This document shows, one piece after another, positions 20,538-28,360 of a stretch of 32,127 bases of DNA. The stretch lies in NCBI GenBank assembly GCA_004376375.1, contig SOJX01000149.1:1-32127 (forward strand), written 5' to 3'. This DNA comes from Planctomycetota bacterium (GTDB lineage: Bacteria; Planctomycetota; E44-bin39). The position numbers and the translations under genes are program-made. Position 1 is the first letter of the stretch, and the number at the start of each line of letters is the position of its first letter. Below the pieces are notes generated by a model, which worked only from the letters and a program-made list of their open reading frames with translations, searched no databases and was not told the DNA's origin.

Positions 20538-22904
20538 TTGGGAAAGAAGAAACGCAAAAGCAGACAGGCTCCGGTTGTCGCGGAAGAGGCGATAAAAAAG
20601 GAAGATACAGCCCTGCTGGAGAAGCCGCGGGCTAAATGGCGCCTTCACCTCATAATTTCGCTTGCGCTGTTTGTAATAATTATTATCGCCTACCATAACG
20701 CGTTCGGCGCGGATTTCCACCTCGACGACGACCACGTCATAAAGAACAACCCCGCGATTTTCTTTCTGAAAAACGTTCCCGAGTATTTCACAAAGAACAC
20801 GACCGTCAAGGCCGGCGGCGAGTTCTACCGGCCCGTGCTGTTTGTGACCTACGCGGTGGATTACGCGCTCGGCAGCGCCGGGCCGGGCGGCAGGCCCGAC
20901 CCGTACGTGTTTCATGTCTCCAATGTGATCTATCATGCCCTGGCGGTCCTCGCCCTTTACGCGCTCGTGCTGGCAATGCTTTCGACGCCGCGTTTTGCGA
21001 AGACGGCCGCCGCCGGGATGCCGGTCCTTGCGGCTTTCTGCTCGGCGCTCCTCTTCGGGCTGCACCCGGTGCAGACGCAGAGCGTGTCCTACGTTTCCAG
21101 CCGGTCCGAAATCCTTACGACCCTTTTTCTGCTGCTCTCGGTAACGGCGTATCTGCGCGGCAGGCTGACCGAAAAGCCGCGCCTTGTTATCACGTGGATG
21201 GCTGCTTCCATCCTGTTCTTTTTTCTTGCGGGACTTTCAAAGGAGTACGGGCTGTTCCTGCCTTTCATTCTTTTCGGGCTGGAGGTTTTTCTTTTCCCCG
21301 GGTTCGAGGATGCCCGCTTCGAGGTGCGCGCGAAAAGAATGGTCCCATTCTTTGCGGCGCTGGCCGTGCTTGCAGCGCTTCATGGAGTTTTCCGTGAATC
21401 GGCCCGCATAATGGAAATTCCGTGGAGCAGATGGGACTATTTTGCCATCCAGGGGCGCGTGCTGTTTCACTATTTCAGGATTGTCCTTTTACCGGTCCGG
21501 CTTCTGTTCGACTTCAACAACGACGTTTCAATCGTCGAAGCGTCGGCCTGGGTCAAGTTTTTCGGGTGGTTTCTCGTCGCCTGCCTGATCGGCATGATCG
21601 TTTGGGCCTGGCGGCGGTTCCCGGCCTATGCGCTGGCCGCGCTGTGGTTTTTCGTCTTTCTGCTTCCCGTGTCTTCGTTTTTCCCGATTTTCGACGTCAT
21701 ATTCGAGCACCGGCTTTACGCGCCGCTTGCGTTCTGGGGTTTTCTGATTGCGGCCGCGGCCGCCGCGGCGTTTAGAACCCGACCCGACGTCGGGCGCATC
21801 GTGCTTGTGGGGCTGACGATTGTCGTCGGCGTTTTCTACGGCGTGGCGACGTTTCAGCGCAACAAGGTTTACGAGACCCGCGGCGCGTTATGGAAAGACG
21901 TAATCGAGAAGCTCCCGAACAGCAACCGCGGCCACCTGAATTACGCCAACTGGCATTACGACCAGGCAAGCGGACATTACAGAGGGGCGGTTGACGCCAG
22001 GAATAAAAAAGACGTCAAAGAGTACAAACACCGTATGGAGCAGTACTCGCACCATATGGACGTTTCGATCAAACACATGCGCGAAGTCGTACGGCTTTTG
22101 CCGTCGGGTCCGAAAAGCGAGATCGGGTGGAACAACCTTGGCAAGATCATCCTTATCAGGGCCAGGAGAAAATTTGAATCAGCGCAGGGGAAAGACCATC
22201 CCGGTCGGGAGAAGTATCTTGCCGAAATCAGGAAAGAGGTGAAGGAGTCGCTCGTGTGCATCGACAGGGCGCTTGCCGAGTATCCGTTATACAGCGTGGC
22301 GCACGTGAACCGGGGCCTTATTCTCATCCAGCTCGGCGACTTCGAGTTTGAATCCGGCAACGCGTCGAGCCCCGATTTTCCCGGTTACGGGTTCTACCTG
22401 GATTCGTTCATAGAATTCAACTGCTCGATAAGAATTGAGAATATGCCGAAGAATGTCCAGAATTTCCGGAACCTCATCGACGCGCACAGGCAGCTCATGG
22501 ACGCTTCGTTTAACCTTGTGAACCGTTACGCCCGGAGCGGCCTCAAGCGCGAGGCGCAGGGCCTTGCCGGGAAAGCCCGCGACTGGATGAGGGCGTTTCT
22601 GAAGGACGCGTCAAATTTCAAACCGGAATCGGACTGGGAAGTCCTGCGCGCACACTCCCGCATCGCGATACTGTCATGGGCGTACCTTCGCGACGCCGGG
22701 ACCGCGCGCTCCAATTTCAAAAAACTGTTTTCCTTCGGACTGCCGAAGCAGGCGCCGCCCTGGTGGATGGATGCGCGCGTCCATTTCGGAGAAATGCTGC
22801 TGCGCACCGGCGAGGCCGCCTCCGGCCGGAAGGTCCTCGAGGAAGTGCGCAGGATAGCGCCCGGGAGCCGATGGGCGAAACGCGCGGGCGAACTGCTGAA
22901 GTAG
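20538..22904 (+). CDS. TMTC-like GT-C membrane protein with degenerate C-terminal repeats
   Basis: A 788-residue protein. A basic N-terminus is followed by about 10-12 membrane segments to about residue 450 and a soluble helical tail. GADFHLDDDHVIKNNPAIFF (acidic first-loop motif), FGLHPVQTQSVSYVSSRSEIL and AGLSKEYGLFLPF match the conserved blocks of TMTC/O-mannosyltransferase-like bacterial proteins. The tail (about 460-788) has weak TPR-like helices. The role is probably glycosyl transfer to proteins or envelope polymers from a polyprenyl-phosphate sugar; the substrate is unknown. The start is TTG at 20538, three bases after the IspH-UbiA stop. A GAGG overlapping that stop region, 6 nt before the TTG, supports it and suggests coupled translation. 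A REP lies 3 nt after its stop. Confidence 0.88.
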   Translation: MGKKKRKSRQAPVVAEEAIKKEDTALLEKPRAKWRLHLIISLALFVIIIIAYHNAFGADFHLDDDHVIKNNPAIFFLKNVPEYFTKNTTVKAGGEFYRPVLFVTYAVDYALGSAGPGGRPDPYVFHVSNVIYHALAVLALYALVLAMLSTPRFAKTAAAGMPVLAAFCSALLFGLHPVQTQSVSYVSSRSEILTTLFLLLSVTAYLRGRLTEKPRLVITWMAASILFFFLAGLSKEYGLFLPFILFGLEVFLFPGFEDARFEVRAKRMVPFFAALAVLAALHGVFRESARIMEIPWSRWDYFAIQGRVLFHYFRIVLLPVRLLFDFNNDVSIVEASAWVKFFGWFLVACLIGMIVWAWRRFPAYALAALWFFVFLLPVSSFFPIFDVIFEHRLYAPLAFWGFLIAAAAAAAFRTRPDVGRIVLVGLTIVVGVFYGVATFQRNKVYETRGALWKDVIEKLPNSNRGHLNYANWHYDQASGHYRGAVDARNKKDVKEYKHRMEQYSHHMDVSIKHMREVVRLLPSGPKSEIGWNNLGKIILIRARRKFESAQGKDHPGREKYLAEIRKEVKESLVCIDRALAEYPLYSVAHVNRGLILIQLGDFEFESGNASSPDFPGYGFYLDSFIEFNCSIRIENMPKNVQNFRNLIDAHRQLMDASFNLVNRYARSGLKREAQGLAGKARDWMRAFLKDASNFKPESDWEVLRAHSRIAILSWAYLRDAGTARSNFKKLFSFGLPKQAPPWWMDARVHFGEMLLRTGEAASGRKVLEEVRRIAPGSRWAKRAGELLK

Positions 22905-22907
22905 CAT

Positions 22908-22992
22908 GTAGGGGCGGGTCTCAGACCCGCCCCTACATATGCGCGAAGCTCATTATAACCGAACAACCGAATAACCGAACAACCGACCAACC
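22908..22992. repeat. REP palindrome joined to an AACAACCG array
   Basis: REP 22908-22936 (GTAGGGGCGGGTCT... and inverse), then GCGAAGCTCATTATAACC, then AACAACCG/AATAACCG units from 22957 to 22992, which abuts the reverse-strand CPBP stop codon at 22993. The same order (REP, GCGAAGC, ATTATAACCG, octamers) occurs inverted at 30064-30182. Confidence 0.92.
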
Positions 22993-24171
22993 TCAATTCA
23001 ACAGATAATACTGGCCCAGTGCAATAGCATTGTTTACCGCGTGCGCGACGATCGGTGCGACAAGGCTGCGCGTGCGCTCGTAAAGCCAGGCGAAAACCGC
23101 GCCCAGAACGAAAAGAGGCACCCGGTCGGACCATGCGTCGTGCACGGACGCGAAAAGGATCGCGCTTATGATAATCGCGGCGCCCGCGCCCATGACGCGC
23201 CGGAGGCCGCCGTAGAGAAGGCCGCGGAAAATAAACTCCTCCCCTATCGGCACGATGACCGCAATCACCGGAAAAAGGAGAAAGGCGTTATACGGAGACG
23301 GGCTCTCATGCATGTAAACGAATACCGCGTTTATGTCCTGCGCGACTTCCAGATAATCGAGCACCTGCATCCAGCCGAGCTTTAGAAAAAGCACGGGAAG
23401 CTGGAGCGCCAGAATCAGAAACGCTCCCAGCACGGCGGCAGGAATTATTTGCTCCCGCGGAAAACCGAAATCGTCCCGTCCCGCCCCGTATTCGAAGCGG
23501 AGGACAACGGCCAGCGCGGCCACGGCCGCGACGTTGCTGATGCCGCTGAAGATCATTATTATCCTGAGGCCCGCGAGCGAAGGCGAAAGCGCGAGTACGG
23601 CGCCGCAGAGCTCTCCCGCGGCGACACTCACGAAAAGCCACAGTGGAAAGATTTTCAGGATAAGCGAAAGGCCACCCCACGGCGGCGGTCGAAGCGGTCC
23701 CGCGGAAGGCGGCAGCCTCCCCAGCAGGGCCAGGAGAACAAACGCCACCGTAACGCCGAAGAAGGCAAGAAACACCACGCCCGCTATGGTAGCGGTTACG
23801 TAGTCTTCCCGGCTTGCCTTCCCCTCGGCGAGCCGGTCGGCGAAAGCCTTTTGTTTCTCCAGGGATTGCTCGCCCAGTTCCCTGGTAACCTCCGCCATCC
23901 GTGCGCGTTCTTTTTCCCTTGAAGCCTTTCTTTCCTCAGACTCACCCTCCATGAAAAGCGGCGCAAGGAAATACGCAAACAGGAAAAGCCAGAGAAATAC
24001 ATAGGGAAGGTTGTCGTAGAAAAACCCGGCAATGCCGGGCGGCGTGGCCGGTTTTTCAGGCGGCGGCGGAGCTTCATGCTCCCCGTCGGGTTCTATCTGC
24101 GGGTCATGCCCGGGCTGATTATCTCCAGGCGGTTTTGCCTGTCCAGGCGGTTTTGCATCGTCCACGGTCAC
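22993..24171 (-). CDS. CPBP-family intramembrane metalloprotease
   Basis: A protein of about 390 residues of the CPBP (CAAX/Abi) family. The core has GEEFIFRGLLYGGLRRV (EExxxR), ILFASVHDAW (FxxxH) and IVAHAVNNAIA (HxxxN), which form the membrane-embedded metal site. Two features are unusual. The first 45 residues are Pro/Lys/Asp/Glu-rich (APPPPEKPATPP). A charged helical stretch of about 65 residues (EERKASREKERARMAEV) follows the first membrane segment, before the core. The start is GTG at 24171, overlapping the yjbQ stop as GTGA, or GTG at 24165, which is 5 nt after a GGAG. The track-length version starting at 24246 overlaps yjbQ out of frame and is unlikely. It is translationally coupled to yjbQ; its role is unknown. 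Confidence 0.87.
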   Translation of the reverse strand: MTVDDAKPPGQAKPPGDNQPGHDPQIEPDGEHEAPPPPEKPATPPGIAGFFYDNLPYVFLWLFLFAYFLAPLFMEGESEERKASREKERARMAEVTRELGEQSLEKQKAFADRLAEGKASREDYVTATIAGVVFLAFFGVTVAFVLLALLGRLPPSAGPLRPPPWGGLSLILKIFPLWLFVSVAAGELCGAVLALSPSLAGLRIIMIFSGISNVAAVAALAVVLRFEYGAGRDDFGFPREQIIPAAVLGAFLILALQLPVLFLKLGWMQVLDYLEVAQDINAVFVYMHESPSPYNAFLLFPVIAVIVPIGEEFIFRGLLYGGLRRVMGAGAAIIISAILFASVHDAWSDRVPLFVLGAVFAWLYERTRSLVAPIVAHAVNNAIALGQYYLLN

Positions 24172-24566
24172 TCCGCCCGCTGGACGTGGACGTGTACCTT
24201 GCGCGTGCGGGGCCCGTCGAACTCGGCGAACATTATCCCCTGCCACGTCCCGAGAACAAGGCTGCCGCCCTTGATGAGGATTGTCTCGCTCGCGCCGACG
24301 AGGCTGGACTTCACGTGCGCCGCGGAATTGCCTTCCCCGTGCGAGTAGCCGTCGTTCCAGGGGATGCGCTTATCGAGCTCCATGATTATGTCCGACTTCA
24401 CGGACGGGTCCGCGTTTTCGTTTATCGTTATCGCGCCCGTAGTGTGCGGGCAGTAGACGATGCAGATGCCCGTCTTTATGTTCGACTTCTTCACGACGGC
24501 CTGCACCTGCCCGGTGATGTCGACGAGCTCGTCGCGCCTGTGGGTTTTTACTGAGAGTGTTTCCAT
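24168..24566 (-). CDS. yjbQ: YjbQ family (UPF0047), secondary thiamine-phosphate-synthase-like
   Basis: A 132-residue YjbQ. The family core is intact: YCPHTTGAITINENADPSVKSDI, YSHGEGNSAAHVKSSLVG, and SLVLGTWQGIMFAEFDGPR. Family members, including E. coli YjbQ, have weak thiamine phosphate synthase activity, but the main role is unclear. Placement just after thiS-thiG in the same direction (158-nt gap) supports a link to thiamine. A purine-rich GGGGAAG lies 7 nt before the ATG. Its stop overlaps the start region of the CPBP gene. Confidence 0.92.
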   Translation of the reverse strand: METLSVKTHRRDELVDITGQVQAVVKKSNIKTGICIVYCPHTTGAITINENADPSVKSDIIMELDKRIPWNDGYSHGEGNSAAHVKSSLVGASETILIKGGSLVLGTWQGIMFAEFDGPRTRKVHVHVQRAE

Positions 24567-24580
24567 ATCTATTCTTCCCC

Positions 24581-24724
24581 TCTTCCCCTTATTTCCTTAT
24601 TTCCTTATTACCTTGTTGCCCTCTTCAAAGAACGCGCCGAGCAAGCTCGCCCGCTAAACATATTATTTTGTTATTTCATCCTTCATCCTTTATACTTCAT
24701 CCTTCATACTTCATCCTTCATCCT
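24581..24724. repeat. Mixed word arrays between thiG and yjbQ
   Basis: From thiG outward: CATCCTTCATACTT-type words (24677-24724) start at the thiG stop codon (TAA within TAAAGGATG on the coding strand). Then a TTTAGC hairpin unit lies in reverse orientation (24627-24659), and then TTATTTCC octamers (24581-24612), the reverse complement of GGAAATAA. There is no gene in this gap. Confidence 0.88.
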
Positions 24725-25501
24725 TTATTTTATCAATCCTTCCGTCGGGCTGGACGCGGTCGCGTAAAGCTTCTTTGGGATACGGCCCGCGAGGAACGCG
24801 TGGCGCCCGGCCTCGGCCGCGGCTTTCATCGCCTTTGCCATCAGTACCGGCTTCTTCGCAAGCGCGATGCCGGTGTTAAGCAGTACGCCGTCGACGCCGA
24901 GCTCGAACGCCTGCGTCACGTCGCTCGCGGTCCCGACGCCCGCGTCCACGATAACCGGGACGGCCGTCACCTGTTCGAGAATTATGCGTATGGCGTTCGG
25001 GTTCAGTATCCCCTGCCCCGAGCCGATGGGCGCGCCCGCGGGCATCACGGCCGCCACGCCGAGGTCTTCGAGCTTCCGCGCGACGATTGGGTCGTCCGAG
25101 GTATATACGAGAACGGTGAACCCGTTTTTCACGAGGTGCTCCGCGGCCTTGAGCGTCTCGACCGGGTCCGGCAGAAGCGTCTGCTTGTCGCCCAGCACTT
25201 CCAGCTTAACCATGTCGCTTATTCCGGTCTCGCGCGCAAGCTCGCAGTGCCGGATGGCGTCCTCCGCGTTGTAGCAGCCGGCCGTGTTCGGAAGAATCTT
25301 GAACTTTTCCGTATTGATGTAGTCAAGAATCCCCTTGCCCTCGGAATCGAAATCCATCATGCGGACGGCGACCGTGACGCAGTCGGCCCCGCTTGCATCG
25401 AGCGCCTCCCGCATCTCCTCGAAGTTGCGGTACTTGCCCGTCCCCACGATAAGCCGGGACTTGAACTCGTACTTCCCTATCTTCAGTATTTCTTCGGACA
25501 T
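24725..25501 (-). CDS. thiG: Thiazole synthase
   Basis: A 258-residue ThiG. It builds thiazole phosphate from deoxyxylulose 5-phosphate, dehydroglycine and the ThiS thiocarboxylate. The conserved LIVGTGKY, ILPNTAGCYNAEDA, MVKLEVLGD (with the Schiff-base Lys), MPAGAPIGSGQGI and VIVDAGVGTASD motifs are all present, and the TIM-barrel length is normal. The ATG directly follows the thiS TAG, and a GGGAGGCGG inside the end of thiS serves as the ribosome binding site. The partner glycine oxidase or ThiH is not in the window. Confidence 0.96.
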   Translation of the reverse strand: MSEEILKIGKYEFKSRLIVGTGKYRNFEEMREALDASGADCVTVAVRMMDFDSEGKGILDYINTEKFKILPNTAGCYNAEDAIRHCELARETGISDMVKLEVLGDKQTLLPDPVETLKAAEHLVKNGFTVLVYTSDDPIVARKLEDLGVAAVMPAGAPIGSGQGILNPNAIRIILEQVTAVPVIVDAGVGTASDVTQAFELGVDGVLLNTGIALAKKPVLMAKAMKAAAEAGRHAFLAGRIPKKLYATASSPTEGLIK

Positions 25502-25720
25502 CTATCCGCCTCCCACGAAGGTGACTATGTTGAGGACGTCGCCGTCGGAAAGAACGGTCGAGGCATGCTCGGCGCGCCTGACGACTTTTTTGTTCCGCTC
25601 GACCGCGAACATGCTTGTTCTGATATTCATCGACTCTATCAGCCCGGAAACGGTCGTCTCGGCGGGGATTTTGCGCGTTTCGCCGTTGACTTTAACGGTG
25701 ATTTCCTTTTCCGGCGGCAT
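25502..25720 (-). CDS. thiS: Sulfur carrier protein ThiS
   Basis: A 72-residue ubiquitin-like sulfur carrier. It begins EITVKVNGETRKIP and ends in VTFVGGG, giving the required C-terminal Gly-Gly that is adenylated and thiocarboxylated. The ATG at 25720 sits 6 nt after a promoter -10 box, so the longer frame is excluded and the message is probably leaderless. It is immediately followed by thiG. Confidence 0.95.
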   Translation of the reverse strand: MPPEKEITVKVNGETRKIPAETTVSGLIESMNIRTSMFAVERNKKVVRRAEHASTVLSDGDVLNIVTFVGGG

Positions 25721-25726
25721 TTCGCG

Positions 25727-25755
25727 ATTGTAGCGGTGAGTGTTTTGAGAGTCAA
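25727..25755 (-). promoter_or_regulatory. Promoter of thiS-thiG, leaderless configuration
   Basis: Reverse strand: TTGACT (25750-25755), a 17-nt spacer, TACAAT (25727-25732), then CGCGAA and the ATG. With so short a leader there is no room for a TPP riboswitch, which often precedes thi operons. Confidence 0.7.
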
Positions 25756-25770
25756 GGAGATTTCTTTCAA

Positions 25771-25948
25771 GAAGGTAACAAGGGAACAAGGAAACAAGGG
25801 AACAAGGGAACAAGGGGAAAGAAGTACCAAGTACCGAGTACCGGGTACCGGGAAAGAAAAGAAGGAAATAAGGGAATAATCAATGTGTTAGCCGCCGCGC
25901 TTGCGCGGCGCGTTAATATGCAGGGGCGGGTCTGAGAGGCGCCCCTAC
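25771..25948. repeat. Composite of AACAAGGG octamers, GTACCGA heptamers, hairpin unit and REP
   Basis: In order: AACAAGGG octamers (25775-25818), GTACCAA/GTACCGA/GTACCGG heptamers (25825-25850), GGAAATAAGGGAATAATCAAT (given as its two halves GGAAATAA and GGGAATAATCAAT), a hairpin unit (25886-25916), and a REP (25920-25948). The first two blocks recur in the same order at 32021-32127, and the third and fourth at 1850-1916. The gap 25721-26024 holds only these and two promoters. Confidence 0.92.
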
Positions 25949-25961
25949 AATAATGAAGCGT

Positions 25962-25989
25962 TTGATTTGTGCCGGTTTGCGGTTAGAAT
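25962..25989 (+). promoter_or_regulatory. Candidate promoter of the secretin-N-like protein
   Basis: TTGATT, a 16-nt spacer and TAGAAT, giving a leader of about 30 nt. AGGG lies about 10 nt before the ATG as a weak ribosome binding site. Confidence 0.45.
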
Positions 25990-26024
25990 AAAGTCAAGCC
26001 AAAACGCCGTAGGGTAAATCTTCC

Positions 26025-27173
26025 ATGAGTTCCAATCTGCCGCTCAAGCTCGGAATCGCGATTGTCGTGCTTTTCGGCCTGCTGATTGCCGGCATGATGA
26101 TGTACGGGCCGTTGAAGGAAAGGATGAACCCGCCCCCGGAAGACCCGTTCGCCGGTGCTCCGGAGGGGTCTAAGTATCTGAACCGGTTGTTATCAAGGCG
26201 GGTGTCGCTGGCGTTCCAGGATACGCCTTTATCCGAAGTTATCAGTTTTCTTCAGGATATTACGGGCCTGAACCTGTCCATATCGGCGAAGATTGATTCA
26301 GACCTGCCGGTAAGGCTTCGGCTAAAGGACGCTCTTCTTGCCGATGCGTTTCGGGCTATCTGCAGGAGCCTCGGCGAAAATGCAAACGTAGTATGCGGGG
26401 TCATACTGGAGGAGGGTGACGACTGGAAAGCAGGCAGATACAGCATAATGTGGTTCGGCACTCCCGCGGGGATTGAAAGCTGGAACAAGGGCGGCGGTTC
26501 CAGAATAGCCAGGCTTGGCCTTTCAGGAATAAAAGGTGTTGAGCATGTCAGGGCCATGCTCGATGGTTTTGAATATCCGTTCGGTCTTGACTCGCAGGAG
26601 GTTAAGGCTGTCGAGAAGATTCGGGAAAAGCTGAATAAAACTTCCGAGATCAGGAATAAAAGTTTTACTTTAGATACACTGATTTCTTTTATTGAAAAGG
26701 GCGCGGGCGTCAGGGTCCAGATAAGCGAGGATGCAAAAAAAACGATAAAAGAGCGCGGACCGGGGAAGTTTTCCTATAACGGAAAGAACAAGTATGGTTC
26801 GCTGCTGCGAAACCTGTGGAAGATCAGACTCGGCTGCCTGCATACCCCGAGAGGAGTACTGATTGTACCCGGTTATAAGGCCCACCTGATGTACTTCCAC
26901 GCGCAGCGATATAAGACGGAAAAAACTCTTAAGGATAGTCTCCTCACGGTGGATTTTCCCGGCCTCGAGGTCTGTGAATGCATAAACTTCATCCGGGACG
27001 TGACGCCACTGGATATGGTGATCCTGCCGGGGGTCGATCACGGCAGGCGCATTACGTATAAAGCCTCCCGCACGTCCGCCGAAGATGTTCTGAAAGGTAT
27101 CGGTGATAAGGCCGGTTTCGATTACGAAGTCGAAGGCGGTATCGTTTACCTTGTTCCGAAGAAGAAGAAATGA
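26025..27173 (+). CDS. Membrane-anchored protein with three secretin-N (STN)-like repeats
   Basis: A 382-residue protein with an N-terminal anchor (residues 5-27, LPLKLGI...) and a Pro-rich spacer. Three similar alpha/beta segments follow at about 56-145 (VSLAFQDTPLSEVISFLQDITGLNL...), 210-285 (FTLDTLISFIEKGAGVRVQI...) and 305-378 (LTVDFPGLEVCECINFIRDV...YEVEGGIVYLVP). The pattern 'V-x-F-x-x-x-L-x-E-hydrophobic-x-F-hydrophobic-x-x-hydrophobic-T' is that of the STN/secretin N0 domain, but no secretin barrel or TonB barrel follows. The role is probably in an envelope complex in the periplasm. The anchor resembles that of the ankyrin protein at 2079. GC content is slightly lower than in neighbours. 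The assignment to STN is by pattern, so moderate. Confidence 0.75.
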   Translation: MSSNLPLKLGIAIVVLFGLLIAGMMMYGPLKERMNPPPEDPFAGAPEGSKYLNRLLSRRVSLAFQDTPLSEVISFLQDITGLNLSISAKIDSDLPVRLRLKDALLADAFRAICRSLGENANVVCGVILEEGDDWKAGRYSIMWFGTPAGIESWNKGGGSRIARLGLSGIKGVEHVRAMLDGFEYPFGLDSQEVKAVEKIREKLNKTSEIRNKSFTLDTLISFIEKGAGVRVQISEDAKKTIKERGPGKFSYNGKNKYGSLLRNLWKIRLGCLHTPRGVLIVPGYKAHLMYFHAQRYKTEKTLKDSLLTVDFPGLEVCECINFIRDVTPLDMVILPGVDHGRRITYKASRTSAEDVLKGIGDKAGFDYEVEGGIVYLVPKKKK

Positions 27174-27178
27174 GAATA

Positions 27179-27252
27179 TTTAGCGGCGCCGCTAAATATA
27201 TTTTTGTTTTCCTAACGACTAACGACAAACCACTAACGACTAACCACTAACT
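27179..27252. repeat. TTTAGCGGC palindrome and ACTAACG array between two convergent genes
   Basis: An 18-bp perfect palindrome (27179-27196, TTTAGCGGC and inverse) starts 5 nt after the stop of the 26025 gene. ACTAACG/ACAAACC heptamers (27211-27252) reach into the reverse-strand TPR gene, whose stop codon TAG (CTA at 27247-27249) lies within a unit. The same word is at 18697. Confidence 0.92.
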
Positions 27253-28176
27253 GATTTTTTTGATTTCGAGTTCGAGCCTGTCGAGGCGTTTGGGGAAGCC
27301 TTCGAGGATGGCGTCGCGGAGCGGTTCGAGCTGCACCTTCTTGCCGAAGATTCTGATAGTGCTTTTTTCGAGCTCAACCTTGAGGCCGAGCTTTCCGGTT
27401 TCGACTGTGAGCATCTTCATGATTTCGGAGCGCAGGCCGGCGTCCTCCGTGACGCAGAGGAGCTCGTGCTCGAGGCCCGCGGCCTTCGCCTCGGCGGTCT
27501 TCGTGTCTTCCTCCGGCTCGGGGGTCAGCTCGCGCCGTCTTTTATACGCGTGCGCGATCCTGGCCTTGGTGGCTTTGTAGCGCTGGCGTTCGAGGTGGGT
27601 GGCCTTGAGCGCCAGAGTCAGAAACCGCGTGTAGCAGTATCTTGCGGCCGTGCGGTCCTTCAGCTTATCGTCGAACAGCTCCGCGAGGACGGACCACGCG
27701 TGGAGGTGCGAAGGCCTCACGTTGACGCAGATCTCAAGGGATTCGGACGCCTTCTTGTATCGTTTCAATTCTATCAGTGCGCACCCCCGCTTGAAGAGGA
27801 TATCCACCTCCATCGGTTGATATTTCCATTTGATGTCGGCGTTCACGGCGAGCTTTGAAAAGTTTTTACGCCGGCTCCGCTCGAGGTACTGCGGGATTAT
27901 CATCAAGCCCAGTATAATTAAGGCGTTGTCGTAGCATTCAATCGCGGGCTCGTACTGCTTGAGGAAATAGTGCGCGTCGCCGCACTCGGCGTATGCCCGC
28001 CAGTCGTTGCTGCGGTACTCGATGGCCTTTCTGTAGTGGGTTACCGCTTCCTCGTATTTCCCTTTATCTATCGCTTCCTTGCCTGCGTTCAGCTCGCGGG
28101 CGACCTTTTCCTCCAGGCTGGCGCAGCCGGCGAGGAACACGGCGAGGACGAGGCTGGTTGCAATCCAGAGCTTCAT
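27247..28176 (-). CDS. TPR-repeat lipoprotein
   Basis: A 309-residue lipoprotein. The signal peptide ends in lipobox LAGC with C18. TPR helices follow: ARELNAGKEAIDKGKYEEAVTHYRKAIEY (repeat 1, shown as consecutive parts), WRAYAECGDAHYFLKQYEPAIECYDNA, then a charged insert, and VDILFKRGCALIELKRYKKASESLEICV. Two more repeats are weak. The last 90 residues (ELLCVTEDAGLRSEIMKML and on) are unrecognised and may be a small alpha/beta domain. A GGGAGG 7 nt before the ATG and a TTGACT/TAGAGT promoter support the start. A protein-protein adaptor of the envelope is likely; its partner is unknown. Confidence 0.85.
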   Translation of the reverse strand: MKLWIATSLVLAVFLAGCASLEEKVARELNAGKEAIDKGKYEEAVTHYRKAIEYRSNDWRAYAECGDAHYFLKQYEPAIECYDNALIILGLMIIPQYLERSRRKNFSKLAVNADIKWKYQPMEVDILFKRGCALIELKRYKKASESLEICVNVRPSHLHAWSVLAELFDDKLKDRTAARYCYTRFLTLALKATHLERQRYKATKARIAHAYKRRRELTPEPEEDTKTAEAKAAGLEHELLCVTEDAGLRSEIMKMLTVETGKLGLKVELEKSTIRIFGKKVQLEPLRDAILEGFPKRLDRLELEIKKIS

Positions 28177-28210
28177 CGGAAAACCTCCCGGAATTCACGT
28201 TTTCCTCACA

Positions 28211-28238
28211 ACTCTAGCAGAATGCGGATTCAAGTCAA
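28211..28238 (-). promoter_or_regulatory. Candidate promoter of the TPR lipoprotein
   Basis: Reverse strand: TTGACT (28233-28238), a 16-nt spacer and TAGAGT (28211-28216). It gives a leader of about 28 nt with GGGAGG at 28184-28189. Confidence 0.5.
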
Positions 28239-28360
28239 GAAAAATCGATTTCATGCGCACCGCGGCTAAAGTGCGGTAAAAATTTCGACGATACTTCAAA
28301 CGGCGAAGGTGCGAAGACCGAAAGGAAAGTGAACCGGACCCGATTGAACAGGAGCATGAG

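Noticed and set aside
24168..24246. Longer CPBP protein starting at 24246
   Set aside because: It would overlap yjbQ by about 80 nt; GTG at 24171 or 24165 fits the overlap and ribosome binding site better.
24557..25879. A 440-codon plus-strand frame over thiG-thiS
   Set aside because: Antisense shadow that runs through repeats at both ends; no recognisable motif.
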